A stretch of DNA of 64,000 nt, from contig JAUCBJ010006272.1 in the NCBI GenBank assembly GCA_032718475.1, positions 1 to 64,000 on the forward strand, written 5' to 3'. Position numbers and translations under genes: made by a program. Origin of the DNA: Nemertoderma westbladi. Its lineage: Eukaryota > Xenacoelomorpha > Nemertodermatida > Nemertodermatidae. Within the stretch, counting starts at the first letter, position 1, and each line of letters starts with the position of its first letter. Shown piece after piece: positions 11,527 through 23,300 of the stretch. The notes under the pieces were generated by a model. That model had not been told where the DNA came from. It made no database searches and worked only from the letters and a program-made list of their open reading frames with translations.

Positions 11527-13158
11527 AATGATTCAACGATAAATGGTGAAGGTAAATGGTTCAACGAGCCAATCACACAGCAGGAAATACAGCAAACTAT
11601 AAGTAGATCCGCCAATAACAAAGCGGCCGGTCTAGACCAAGTCGTGTATGAGCACCTTAAGCAAGGTATAGTACATATTTTGTTTCTACTGACAGCACTG
11701 TACAATATGTGTTTAGACGCTGGGCGACTTCCCTCTCCCTGGAAGCAAAGCATCATTACCGTTATCTACAAAGGTAAAGGTTCGCCAGCTGACCCCGGGA
11801 ACTATCGGGGTATAGCTCTCATCTGTGTCATGCTGAAGGTACTTACTGCTATAATAAACAAACGAATAATATCAGCGATAAAACACCTAATCCCAAGTGA
11901 ACAATTTGGCTTTCTCCCTGGTAAATCAACCCTAAACGCATTGGTAATTTTAATCTCAGACATTAACAAGGCATTGCAGTCACCTATCCGCACTGAGCGC
12001 ATGGTATATGCAGTGTTTGTTGATTTTAAGAAAGCGTTCGATATGGTTAGTCGTGCTGTGCTCCTAAAGAAACTATACAACGCCGGAGTCCGCGGTAAAA
12101 TATTCGCGATTATTAAGGACTTACTCACCAACAAAGTTACAATTTTTGATGGGCTCTGTCTGTCAAACTTCATCGAGCAACTACGCGGTATTTTACAAGG
12201 GGACAGTTTATCGCCGACCTGTTTCATTCTATTTATTGCGGATTTAGCGACTACGCTGAGAAACATTGGTTCCTTCCTACGTTTCCTTTTCTATGCAGAC
12301 GATCTAGTATTTTATTCAAGTAACAAACAATATATACAAAAGGCTCTAACTGTACTGCATGAATGGTGCACTAACAACGGCATGGAAGTCAATTTAATTA
12401 AGACTAAAATTGTAAAATTCAGAAAGGGTGGACGACTTGCGCCGACTGATATATTTTATTACGGAGGCAGAGTGGTAGAAATCTGCAAACAGTATGAGTA
12501 TCTAGGCGTTTTATTCCAGTCATCACTGTGTTTCACAAACCACATCAAGTTAAAACAACAAAAGGCTTATAAATTAATTGGATCAATAAACAACCTTCAT
12601 CTCCTTTCCATTGAAACAGCTCTAAAGATTTTCGAAATAAAGATTGCCCCAATGGCACTTTATGGCTTCAAAAGTTATAGCCACCACCTTAAGCTGCAAA
12701 ATCTAAAAGATATTGATCGGATCAAATCACGCTTTGTAAAGAAAATGTTATGTCTACATAAATCATCGTCTTCGACAGCTGCAATAAAGCTTGCCAACTC
12801 AAAGATGTTTATAGAGACGACTCTAGACAAGAACCCTGATATCCTTAATCCAGACGTTCTAGAACAATATAGAGCACACAGGGAGGAGCGCACCGCAAAT
12901 TTCGCAGCCAGGGGGTACCAGCGTGGCCCAGGGTTCACCACTAACTGGTGGAGACTCCCGGGGCAACGCAAAAGACACATCATTACCAGGACCACGATCC
13001 ACGGCTGGCACCACAGGATCTGCGTAAACCGCCGATACCACGACCCGGAGGACAAATGTGTCTGTTTGTTCTGCAATGGCAGCTGCAGCGACAGATACCA
13101 CGTCCTGTCTTGCCCGGACTGTCCTCGACCCGAAGCCCTCGCTACAGAAACCAACTAG
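11527..13158 (+). CDS. Reverse transcriptase of a non-LTR retrotransposon (5'-truncated, frame intact)
   Basis: The frame stays open for 543 codons from just after the stop at 11524. It has no real start codon; the N-terminus is missing. RT motifs appear in order: the NNKAAGLD block, the LPGKSTLNA region, FVDFKKAFDMV (motif A Asp), GILQGDSLSPTCF (motif B), FYADDLVFY (catalytic YADD), GMEVNLIKTK and YEYLGVLF. The C-terminus has a Cys/His cluster, CLFCNGSCSDRYHVLSCPDC, typical of a nucleic-acid-binding zinc motif after the RT. The missing part would have held the endonuclease. An uninterrupted frame implies a fairly recent insertion. I cannot assign the clade with confidence. Confidence 0.88.
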   Translation, partial: NDSTINGEGKWFNEPITQQEIQQTISRSANNKAAGLDQVVYEHLKQGIVHILFLLTALYNMCLDAGRLPSPWKQSIITVIYKGKGSPADPGNYRGIALICVMLKVLTAIINKRIISAIKHLIPSEQFGFLPGKSTLNALVILISDINKALQSPIRTERMVYAVFVDFKKAFDMVSRAVLLKKLYNAGVRGKIFAIIKDLLTNKVTIFDGLCLSNFIEQLRGILQGDSLSPTCFILFIADLATTLRNIGSFLRFLFYADDLVFYSSNKQYIQKALTVLHEWCTNNGMEVNLIKTKIVKFRKGGRLAPTDIFYYGGRVVEICKQYEYLGVLFQSSLCFTNHIKLKQQKAYKLIGSINNLHLLSIETALKIFEIKIAPMALYGFKSYSHHLKLQNLKDIDRIKSRFVKKMLCLHKSSSSTAAIKLANSKMFIETTLDKNPDILNPDVLEQYRAHREERTANFAARGYQRGPGFTTNWWRLPGQRKRHIITRTTIHGWHHRICVNRRYHDPEDKCVCLFCNGSCSDRYHVLSCPDCPRPEALATETN

Positions 13159-13294
13159 AAAGGATAACTGGTGCAAAACATCTGCCGCTTACCATTTCTT
13201 TTTTATTAACATTTGCTTTTTACTAACTATTTATTGTGCTTAAATATAGAATTAATTGTGCTTTTTCTTTTTTAATACTGGACTTAATATACTT

Positions 13295-13308
13295 ACCCCT
13301 AAAGGGGT
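13295..13308 (+). other. 3'-terminal stem-loop of retrotransposon family A
   Basis: ACCCCTAAAGGGGT forms a short hairpin about 10 bp before the poly(A). The related copy has ACCCCACCCGGGGT at 40785-40798 in the same position, followed in both by GTA. Conserved pairing with a changed loop suggests a recognition structure for the element's own RT. Confidence 0.5.
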
Positions 13309-14246
13309 GTAACTTCTTTAAAAAAAAAAATGGGCTATGCTGATAATATATATATTGGTTATTTCTACACTACCTTGGCCTCTGTACCTAGCGGATGCTC
13401 TCCTCTCCCATTGGTTGATATACTAATTCTCGGCTCCCACCTCTGTGGGAGTGCTTCCCCCCCCCCCCCCCGCTGCTGTTACTTTCCCTCTCCAGGAGGT
13501 TTAACCTCTGACCTCCCTTTGTGTGGCCCTTTGGGGGTTTGTTGTCCCCGTTATTGGTTGTGTGATACGAGGTTAATTGGGATTAACCTCGTATCCCCAA
13601 TATTGCTAAAAGGGGCGCCCTTCCCAACTTTATGGGGTGGTGAGCGGAATTGAATCCGCTCACAATCAACACGATGAAGAAAATCAACCAACTTCTATTT
13701 ATTTTCGAAATCCTATTATACTGAACACTCGTACAGTATTTACATGCGCAAGATGTCGCCGATGAAATTTGTTTGTTTGAGTTCCTTTTATATTAGTATT
13801 AGAACTATTTATCCATAATAATTATTAATATTAGGTTTATTTATTCATGAAATTATATGTTTTTTATAATTAACTTCGGAAAATTAGTTGACTAAGTCAT
13901 AATTTTTAAAACTTTAAATACCGGTTTAACAAAATTTATAGGGTCTTTAGTTGGATTTGAACACGAGCTAACAATCTCTATTGGAAAGTTAAGAAGAGAG
14001 AGGCAACCTGAATACTATTTCTAGGCTTTTACTCATAAGACAGCGCATTAACTCCCAAGGTTGCTCTCACTACAACTATAGCTGGGAGGGTCGAAGCTAG
14101 TATACTATAGAGTTAACGTGGTGTACAGTAGGAAAAAGAATAATACTCTTCTAAACGAGATTTGCTAATTACGCATGCCTCGTAGAGTAAGTAATTAATT
14201 ATAGGTTAGATCATTTCGAGGATAGGACTATAGGACTATGACCAAT

Positions 14247-14404
14247 GACACCCTATGTGTGATAATTGGGTAACATATGACACCAAATGGGTGTCAGTGA
14301 GGTCCAACTGTCCACTTTGGTGCCAATGACACCCAATGACACCCTATGTGTGATAATTGGGTAACATATGACACCAAATGGGTGTCAGTGAGGTCCAACT
14401 GTCG
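14247..14404. repeat. 91-bp direct repeat with internal inverted repeats
   Basis: A block beginning GACACCCTATGTGTGATAAT occurs at 14247 and 14338 and is nearly identical through GAGGTCCAACTGTC. Each copy includes TGACACC-AAAT-GGGTGTCA, a hairpin-capable motif. It lies just outside the right arm of the 8.7-14.2 kb inverted repeat. Confidence 0.75.
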
Positions 14405-17368
14405 CAAAGTGGACCAAACCCATTTTGTATTGGTACTGATTGGTACTGTTCCTTGGTTGTTCGGGATATTGCTTTCTGCGTAGTATTACACTCTTTCAAT
14501 GTATATTTCTGCAGCATATAGGTAAATATAGTTTAATGCTGATAAATTTTTTCATTGTTTTCCGGAGGTTTTATAGTGTTTTCCCCGTGTTTTACTTAAG
14601 GAGTGCTATGCGAGGAGTACATTTAGGATTGGCAATTCAGAGAAGTACATTGTTCTAAATTTCCTGCTGATTAATATTTCCACTGTTTTCCGGTTGCTTT
14701 ACAGTGTTTTTAATATGTTTTCCTAGTGTTTTACTGTTTTACTAGTGTTTTCCTAAATTAGAATCATCCATTAACTTGGATAAATCATTTTGCCTCCATC
14801 GCTATCCTATAATCCATCCTTAACACAACACAAATACACATCCAAATAAATACTTAGCTACATTAATTATTTGTTTTATTTTAGATTACTGAGATATTAT
14901 ATTTTATGTTAGCCAATCAACTGCGCTTGACAACTGTTGCTGTGTTATGGCTGACGTCAAATACACAAGTTCCTAAAATTGCCTGGTTTTTCGAAGTTGC
15001 TAATTTTGGTAGTTAAAATCGCTATAACTCAGCCAATATTAATTTTTTTAAGAAAAATTTCTCTGTGGTGTTTTTTTACATGCTCTTTAACATTTATCCA
15101 AGAATCCAACAAAAACTCGAAAAAAATATTCCGAGTCGCCTACCCCATTGGTGTAACAAGGGAACACACTAAGTGGTCGGGGAGTGAAACTCTCTCTATT
15201 TCAAATTTTATGCAATTTAATTAATTAAAATTAAAATAAGTAAAATTAGGTGGGGGGGGGGGGGGGGGGGGGTTGGGTGGGGTTGTTCGTGTCATTGAAT
15301 TACGACACTATTATTCCGGGGCATGGTGTAAGTAGGTCACTTTTTTCGAATTCCGATTTTGAATATTGATTGTAGGTCTTGTATTTATTTATTGGTAATT
15401 GACGAAATTTGATTTAAATAATTAAATTATTACGTTGACTTAATGGAAATAGATGCCTTCAAAACATCACTAGAAGATATTTAGAGGTTGATTCAACTTA
15501 CGACAATGTGCATCAATGGTATTTTGGCTTTTTGGTGAAAATAATATTTTTAATGAATAAAGAATTGGGAACATGTCAATGTTGTCTTTTGCTCTTATAT
15601 ATATAGACTGATAGCTAGATAATTCAGACTTTAATTAATTAATCTCACTCTGACCACTTGCGTTATGGAAATGTTTATGTAACGAAAGGGTTATACAACA
15701 TTATAAATTTCAAATATAATTATATCAATAGCAAGTAAAATAAAATACTTCAATAAAAGTATTATCCATAACAAACAACAATTAATGGATTAAATAATGC
15801 ATGGATTGGTCTAATTAAGGACAATACTGTTGTATTGAGGACAACAGTCAATAACCTACCAACAGTCAGAAAAACTCACCAACAGTCAGAAAACAGTCCC
15901 AGATAGTCTACCAACAGTCAAGGGCTTCATAAAAATTCAGATTTTCTAAATGGGATTCCTTAAATTCAAAATTATCGAAATCATATCAGTTGATATATCC
16001 GTAACTAAGGAAATTACGTCATTCTGTACTGTACAGCAGTAGGCCTACCGAACCGATACAGTTGTTATCACAGTATTATTAAGGAATCCAGGAACGGCAA
16101 GTACGACGTTGGTCTAGTTTAGTTTGCGATACTGACACAACTTACCAAAGAACACCGCCAGCAAAATAACAGAAAACATATTAAAACTCTTGTCCAGTAG
16201 GTTATTATTCAACATTTAGTGTAAGATATAATATTTTTTTTTTCTTCTACACCTAATGAATAAACTAGCAATTATGGTAGAAATTATATAGTTTCACTGT
16301 GGGAAGAAGCCATAATGTGTAACACTGATTTTTAACATAGAGTGGAGAACAATATGTTTGTGTAAAGTCTAAATTGGAGATTCGGTGCGGAATAAAACCT
16401 ATGTGTTTAACAGCTAATCATGAATTATTCGATTCATATTAATTATTCATTTGTAGAGAAAAATCACACTTGGTCAATTCACACAATAATTTATACTATC
16501 GATAAGTAAGTGGAAGAATTGCCTAAATTTAATCGCAGCCAGTATTGGTTTGATAATGCAAATATGGTAGGCTTACAAATGGTTGTAATATCTTGATGTG
16601 AACTGCAACGCCGCGTAATTATGCGTTAATACAGTAATTTTAATAATATTTAATATACTTTATTTAATGAAAAACACAGTATAATTTGTATAGCGTTACA
16701 ATAACGACCGTTGTAACCTTCTCCTTTCCCTTTATTGACATGTTTTCATATTGAGACGAGATATTCGCCGCGATGGGATTTGCGTCCCCCACCCCTGTTG
16801 CTGTCAGCCACTATTGTACATTTACTACAATATATATAACCTATAACAATGTATTTATTGGTTGCATAAGCATCCCAATACCCAATAAATATCTATTAAT
16901 AACTCAAGTCCTAAATTAACATTCATATATTTTGGAAGAACTTTAGATTAATTGTTGGATGTTGAATTTACAGCTAATAACCTATATATATCTCGTTAGT
17001 TTTTATAAGGACCAGTTTTGGGTTCGCCGATTTGTCTTCTAATGCCAGCTAATTAGGCCCTATATCGTAAACCTATATATTGGATAATATTAAAAAAAAA
17101 CATCCGAAGTTATTATTAATATATTTAGTCGTTCGTTTTTATAATGGTTAGATATAAACAAATTAGTTACACCACTCTACTTATAAAAAATTCTGAGATA
17201 ATTTCTGGGATTCGAAATGTTACTATTTTGCACAGTATTTTAATTAATGATAAAAAAATCATTAGCAGTTATAACAATAAAGTAAATATCATTTAACATA
17301 ATATTATTTTGTTGTTACACGCGTACACAAGTTTTCCTAAATAATGCCACCAGAAAACGAGCCAGTAT
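14405..17368. other. Non-coding, AT-rich interval downstream of the minus-strand synaptotagmin gene
   Basis: I found no gene here. Present are a 21-bp poly(G) run at 15252-15272, several ACCAACAGTCA repeats near 15856-15920, and an AT-rich stretch leading to the 3' end of the minus-strand synaptotagmin gene. Its 3' UTR probably starts below 17369, but no polyadenylation site can be fixed. Confidence 0.5.
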
Positions 17369-20300
17369 TTAGGGATGTATAGATGGTTTTCTTGTCTTTC
17401 CAGGTTTTCGTAAATTATGCCATTTTGCAAAGTGAGTGTCTTTGCTACCTACAATCTTCGCCCAATGTGCCATCTCTGAAGTGTGGCTCTTTCTTCCCAG
17501 TATTATTGAGCCAATAGTATCATCCGCTTTTATTTTATCTTTATCTTTTACGACCACCTTGAAACAGGTATCTCTTAGGTCTCTGGCCTCCACTTTGAAG
17601 TTAAATGTTTCGTTGTATGTTGGGTTCAGTTCTTTCTTTTGACAAGCAGTCTGCTTCTTCGTAACGACTTTTCCCCTCCTAATTTGGCAAATCTGAAAAT
17701 TACAAAATTTTAATAATAAGGTTAGTTCATTAATCACATCAATTCCAGTTGAATAAGTATTAATGTTTGTGAGAAATATTTACTTAAAATATTTCTATTG
17801 TAGGTTCTTACAACATTTGTATTTTTTATTGTTTTTTTTTCACAGTAAATTTATATTAAAATATATGTTTATTTCATTCATAATGCATCTATATTTAAAC
17901 GATATAGTACTGGTTTATTATCATAATAATTAATAACATTAATTATCATTATTGCAATTGGTGCCGAGCAATAGCTTAGTAAATCCACAAAGAAATCCAA
18001 TAATAACATCATAAATTAGGAACACTCCTCCCCTAAATAACATACCTTAACGTAAGGGTCACTCTTTCCTCCAAAGTCCATGGCTTTTAGATAACGGCAT
18101 CTCAAAATAATTAGAGTTAATTTCTCTTCATTTTCCATGTATCCCAATGATACAAGGATTTCGCCACGTCTGCTGCTTGCCTTTATCTTATTTAAATCCA
18201 TCCAAATCTCATTTTTTTCTCCAATTTTCATTTTTGATAATCGCAGCTCGCATGCTCCTAAAATCGATTTTCAAAACAAATTCATTATATTTTATAGAAT
18301 GTAATGCATGGTTCATAATATCAAATAATTTAATCAATTAAACGAAGATTTATTATAAAATATAAGGAACATAGGCCAAATGCTTACTAATAGAGCCGCC
18401 TATATATAATAACCCTTGTATATTACTGGCAAGTAATATTATAGGACAACCTCAAAGCAGTCGTACAGCACGTACATCCCACGGTAGGGGGTTTCTTTCA
18501 AAAACTCATCTTCAAAGTGTCTCACTTCCCCGATGTTGGAGGAGACTGGACAAGTTATATATTCGGAGTGATTGCACAATAATTTTTACACGTATGAATG
18601 ATAAAGAAAAAATATACATTAAATAATAGTAATTAACTGTAGAAATATATACTATAAAAATACATATTTTTATTTTTTAAATCTATCAATACTGCGATGA
18701 TCAACCACACTTACTATAGCACGTTGCTTACTATCCGCTGCACGTTGAGATGCTATGCCAGCTTAACAAATATATTTTTGCCACCACCATGCAATCCACA
18801 ATTGGCAAGCTCCAATGCAGCGTGCATTAAGAATGCTATGCCGGCTTATCGACAAAATTACACTGCCAGAACTACTCCCTAACCACCATGACTTTTGGGA
18901 GATTACCCACATCTTCAAGGCTATTGTCCTTTAAGATGCGTCTCAAGAAAGTCATGGGCTGTCTACCTTGCCATTTATGAATGAGGCTGCCAAAGCCCAA
19001 TATTGTGTACAGAGTGAAGCGAAGCGGAGGCGGCTCTGTTCTAGTGTTAAGCTATGACCTCCTGGCCACTGGTGAATAGTAAAAAAATTAATGGCGGTAT
19101 GATCCACTACCGCACTAGTCCAAATTAATAACGTCTGTAACTACTACAATTTCCAAATTCAATGAAAATCTAATACAATCAATAAATACACGAGACTTAA
19201 TACACAAACCTATCACATTATCTCTTCTGAAGCGATCATTATCCCAAACTTCCAATTTCATTGTTGTATGTTCTACCATATGTGACCTCAGTTGCACCTG
19301 AAATGTCTCATCCCAAACCGGATCTCGTGTCTTGGTTTTGGTCTTCGTTTGGAGTTTCTTTCTTATTTGAGGTGTAAAGGTTATTTCTGCATAAGGATCA
19401 CTTGTCTTTCCTTAAAAAAAGATGAGATTTGCGATATTAACAGCTCTATAGGCTCAATGGAAGTCTCGTGTGTGAAACCTGTTACGAGAGGGATACATAT
19501 TCGCAATGCCTTTTGAATTGTCACAGGATAAGGTACACTGGATATCCGTTTGTAAGGTTAACCTGTTTATTGAAGTCAATAATAAATTTAAATACCTAAG
19601 GTGTAAAATTGTTAATTTTTATTATTATTGAGGTCAAACTTATTAAATATCTGTATAATTATATTATGTAATACGTAATTGCAAAACACAAAAAGCACAA
19701 AAAATGAGTAATAGTAAGTATAGTAAGTAATGATTTAAATCTTCCAAAAGTAAACCAATTCCACCAGATAATAAATATTAAACAGATTTTAGTAATTAAT
19801 TACTACTTTATAATATAAATCACTTACCCATGAAGTCCATTGCTTTTATATGTTTGCCGCCAATGACATTAACGATAAGTTGTTCACTTCTGTACTCCAA
19901 AGCGATGTGTACAGTTCCTAAGTAATCTTTTGGGAGGTACTGTTCTTTAGCATTGAGAAGTAAACCTTTGGTTAAATCTGCTAGAATTTCAGACACCAGA
20001 GGGGAATCCAAATCGGGTGGGATGACATGTGTACCCGGTTCGGGGTCTGTGGGAATTCAGGAGAAAATATTAATTTCGGAAAAAATGTGTCCGTAAAAAA
20101 TTATCTATTGATATAAATTAAATAATGAAGTGTAAACTGGTAAATGTTATTAACTAAAGAAATAATGAACTAATGACAACAACTATAACATGGATGAGCA
20201 TCGTTGCATAGATCACAGATCATGATGGAAGTGTAAGCTCATCATCTCATTTTGCGACCATTTTCCTTAATCTGGTAGCAGCAGGTTTGAATCACTTGAG

Positions 20301-23300
20301 CAACCTTTTGCCGATATAAATTGTGACTACTGTTAATTGCCACTGACTATAAAGGAAGGAGCTGTGAAGTATTTTCCCAACTTCTTAGAAGAGGCTATCT
20401 CCAAAGTGGGAATTTTCTGTGTGATTTGCTGAGTGGAAAAATATATTAATCTCCTGTTGATACAGATACAATTAAGATAAAATCTCAGGATGGATGTCTT
20501 CTTCTTTTTAATATTTTTTGATATCTGGAATCTGGATTATACAGAGATCGGCAGAAGATCTGCGCATCAGGAGAGAGAAAGCGGTCAACAGAGAAGCAGT
20601 CGCATAGGATAGGACAGAGAAAGCGGCCAACAGAAGCAGTCGCATAGGATTGGACAAAGAAAGTATGACCAACAGAAGCAGTCGCATAGGATTGGACAAA
20701 GAGAAAGCGGCAAACAGAAGCAGTCACATAGGATCGGACAGAGAAAGCGACCAACAGAATCAGTCGCATAGGATAGGACAGAGAAAGCATGGCCAACAGA
20801 AGCAGTCGCATAGGATCGGACAAAGAAAGCATTGCCAACAGAAGCAGTCAAATAGGATCGGCCAGAGAGAGCATGGCCAACAGAAGCAGTCAAATAGGAT
20901 CAGCCAGAGAAAGCATGGCCAACAGAAGCAGTCGCATAGGATCGGCCTGAGAAAGCATGGCCAACAGAAGCAGTCACATAGGATCGGCCTGAGAAAGCAT
21001 GGCCAACAGAAGCAGTCGCATAGGATCGGCCTGAGAAAGCATGGCCAACAGAAGCAGTCGCATAGGAACGGACAGAGAAAGCACGGCCAACAGAAGCAGT
21101 CCTATAGGAATGGACAGAGAAAGCATGGCCAACAGAAGCGGTCACATAGGAACGGACAGAGAAAGCATGGCCAACAGAAGCAGTCTCATAGGAATGGACA
21201 GAGAAAGCATGGCCAACAGAAGCAGTCGCATAGGATCGGCCAGAGAAAGCATGGCCAACATAAGCAGTTGCATATGATCGGGCAAAGAAAGCATGGCCAA
21301 TAGAAGCAGTCGCATAGGATCGGATAAAGCCCATTAGATTACTGGCAGTAGAGGCCAACAGAAGCATTCGCATAGGATCGGACAAAGAAAGCATGGCCAA
21401 CATAAGCAGTCACATAGGATCGGCCAGATAAAGCATGGCCAACAGAAGCAGTCGCATAGGAACGGAAGAGAAAGCATGGCCAACAGAAGCAGTCTCATAG
21501 GAATGGACAGAGAAAGCATGGCCAACAGAAGCAGTCGCATAGGATCGGACAAAGAAAGCCTGGCCAAGGCCAACATAAGCAGTCACATAGGATCGGCCAG
21601 AGAAAGCATGGCCAATAGAAGCAGTCGCATAGGAACGGACAGAGAAAGCATGGCCAATAGAAGCAGTCGTATAGGAACGGACAGAGAAAGCATGGCCAAC
21701 AGAAGCGGTCACATAGGAATGGACAGAGAAAGCATGGCCAACAGAAGCAGTCACATAGGATCGGATAAAGCCCATTAGATTACTGGCAGTAGAGACCAAC
21801 AGAAGCAGTTGCATAGGATCGGATAAAGCCCATTAGATTACTGGCAGTAGATGCCAAAAGAAGCAGTTGCATAGGATCGGATAAAGCCCATTAGATTACT
21901 GGCAGTAGAGACCAACAGAAGCAGTTGCATAGGATCGGATAAAGCCCATTAGATTACTGGCAGTAGAGACCAACAGAAGCAGTTGCATAGGATCGGATAA
22001 AGCCCATTAGATTACTGGCAGTAGAGACCAACAGAAGCAGTTGCATAGGATCGGATAAAGCCCATTATTATATTACTGGCAGTAGAGACCAACAGAAGCA
22101 GTTGCATAGGATCGGATAAAGCCCATTAGATTACTGGCAGTAGAGACCAACAGAAGCAGTCGCATAGGATCGGACAAAGCCCATTAGATTACTGGCAGTA
22201 GAGACCAACAGAAGCAGTTGCATAGGATCGGATAAAGCCCATTATATTACTGGCAGTAGAGACCAACCTAAGCAGTTGCATAGGATCGGATAAAGCCAAT
22301 TGATTACTGGCAGTAGCGATTTCCAAGTTAATAAAAGTGGAGGAGCGCTAAGACCCCCACCCAGGACACACATGAGCTTTCTACTGTCAACTTCTAACTT
22401 TCAAGTAACCACTTCCCGTTGCACATATATACATACAATTATCAGTCCATAAAAAAATGTTGGCTATATTGCAATAGAACAGCTGTAATAGGGATGCGCA
22501 TGTGAATAATCTCCTGTTATGTTTGTTCAGTGGGATCTCGTTTGCGTCTCACACGCACATTTGTTTGTAATTAGGATCGAAACATATAGGTTGTCCTGTG
22601 TTGTCACGTTTGGTTTGCCCAAAGCCGATATGTTTCTATTTGTGCTTTTTGGATCGAACCGTATAGGTTGTCCTGTGGGATATCGTTTGGTTCGCCAAAC
22701 GCCGATATGTTTGTAAGTCGCATGACCCATGTGATCAGCAATCTACGGAAGCCCAGAAGTGCCAGTCAACCTTACACATAAAATCTGATTTTTTATGTGT
22801 GTGTAGTTGGCATGTGTGTGTAGTTGGCATGTGTGTGTAGTTGGCATGTGTGTGTAGTTGGCATGTGTGTGTAGTTGGCACATGTGTGTAGTTGGCATAT
22901 GTGTATGTAGTTGGCATATGTGTGTGTAGTTGGCATGTGTGTGTAGTTGGCATGTGTTTGTAGTTGGCATGTGTAGTTGGCATGTGTGTGTAGTTGGCAT
23001 GTGTGTGTAGTTGGCATGTGTAGTTGGCATGTGTGTGTAGTTGGCATGTGTAGTTGGCATATGTGTAGGCCTAGTTGATATTCAGTAGAGTGCACTACAC
23101 ATACTGTAGCAGCAAAGTCAGATAGTGCAGTAGCGTACTCGATGGTACTAGGCCTACTACTGTATGGTACTGAACTAGGCCTAAAAGTACCGGTACTGCA
23201 GTTAGTGCCTACCGGTACCGGTTTCTGTTACCTGTTCTCTATGTGCGGTGCAAATTTTCGTTTGGCACGGCACGAATTTATAACTTTGTACGGCAGTACG

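Larger units (their letters stand above)
11527..13330 (+). mobile_element. 5'-truncated non-LTR retrotransposon, family A
   Basis: The element begins within its RT region, with no endonuclease, and runs through a complete RT and C-terminal domain to a 3' UTR. The UTR ends in a small hairpin (13295-13308) and a poly(A) run near 13318-13330. The missing 5' end and poly(A) tail are the signature of target-primed reverse transcription. It sits inside a solo LTR. A related, more decayed copy is at 38704-40825. Confidence 0.85.
11272..13664 (+). mobile_element. Solo LTR interrupted by a non-LTR retrotransposon
   Basis: It starts TGTGACGGGATC and ends CCGCTCACA, like the LTR at 7301-7877. A perfect ATCAA duplication flanks it (11267-11271 and 13665-13669). 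Its two halves, 11272 to about 11526 and about 13331-13664, resemble successive parts of the 577-bp copy and are split by a poly(A)-ended retrotransposon. The right half has strong hairpins, GATACGAGGTTAAT paired with ATTAACCTCGTATC (about 13562-13593) and GTGAGCGGA paired with TCCGCTCAC (13640-13663), and a run of about 15 C at 13457-13471. Confidence 0.8.
8740..14220. mobile_element. Long-inverted-repeat element with nested insertions
   Basis: 8740-8810 plus 9575-9850 matches, in reverse complement, 13940-14220. Both ends start CTCGAAATGATCTAACC and run through shared words such as GAGGCATGCGTAATTA, CTAGCTTCGACCCTC, GCGCTGTCTTATGAG and GTTCAAATCCAACTAAA. The left arm carries about 760 extra bp, including the 32-bp minisatellite. 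The interior has a C2H2-finger ORF and acidic coding remnants plus a later LTR and non-LTR insertion; without those two it would be about 3.1 kb. No target duplication is clear and no transposase was recognised. It could be a transposon or simply an inverted duplication. Confidence 0.6.

Noticed and set aside
12675-13176. Minus-strand ORFs of 105-159 codons
   Set aside because: Antisense shadows of the RT frame at 11527-13158.
20650-21303. 217-codon Lys/Gln/His-rich ORF and similar long ORFs on both strands to 21814
   Set aside because: Produced by the 42-bp minisatellite, whose unit is a multiple of three; they lie in an intron and have no independent support.
22744-22796. 4-bp target duplication CAAT with ends CTACGG
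   Set aside because: Also consistent with the sequence, but GCAATC with TACGG ends gives the longest perfect duplication and fits the recalled IS3EU pattern.
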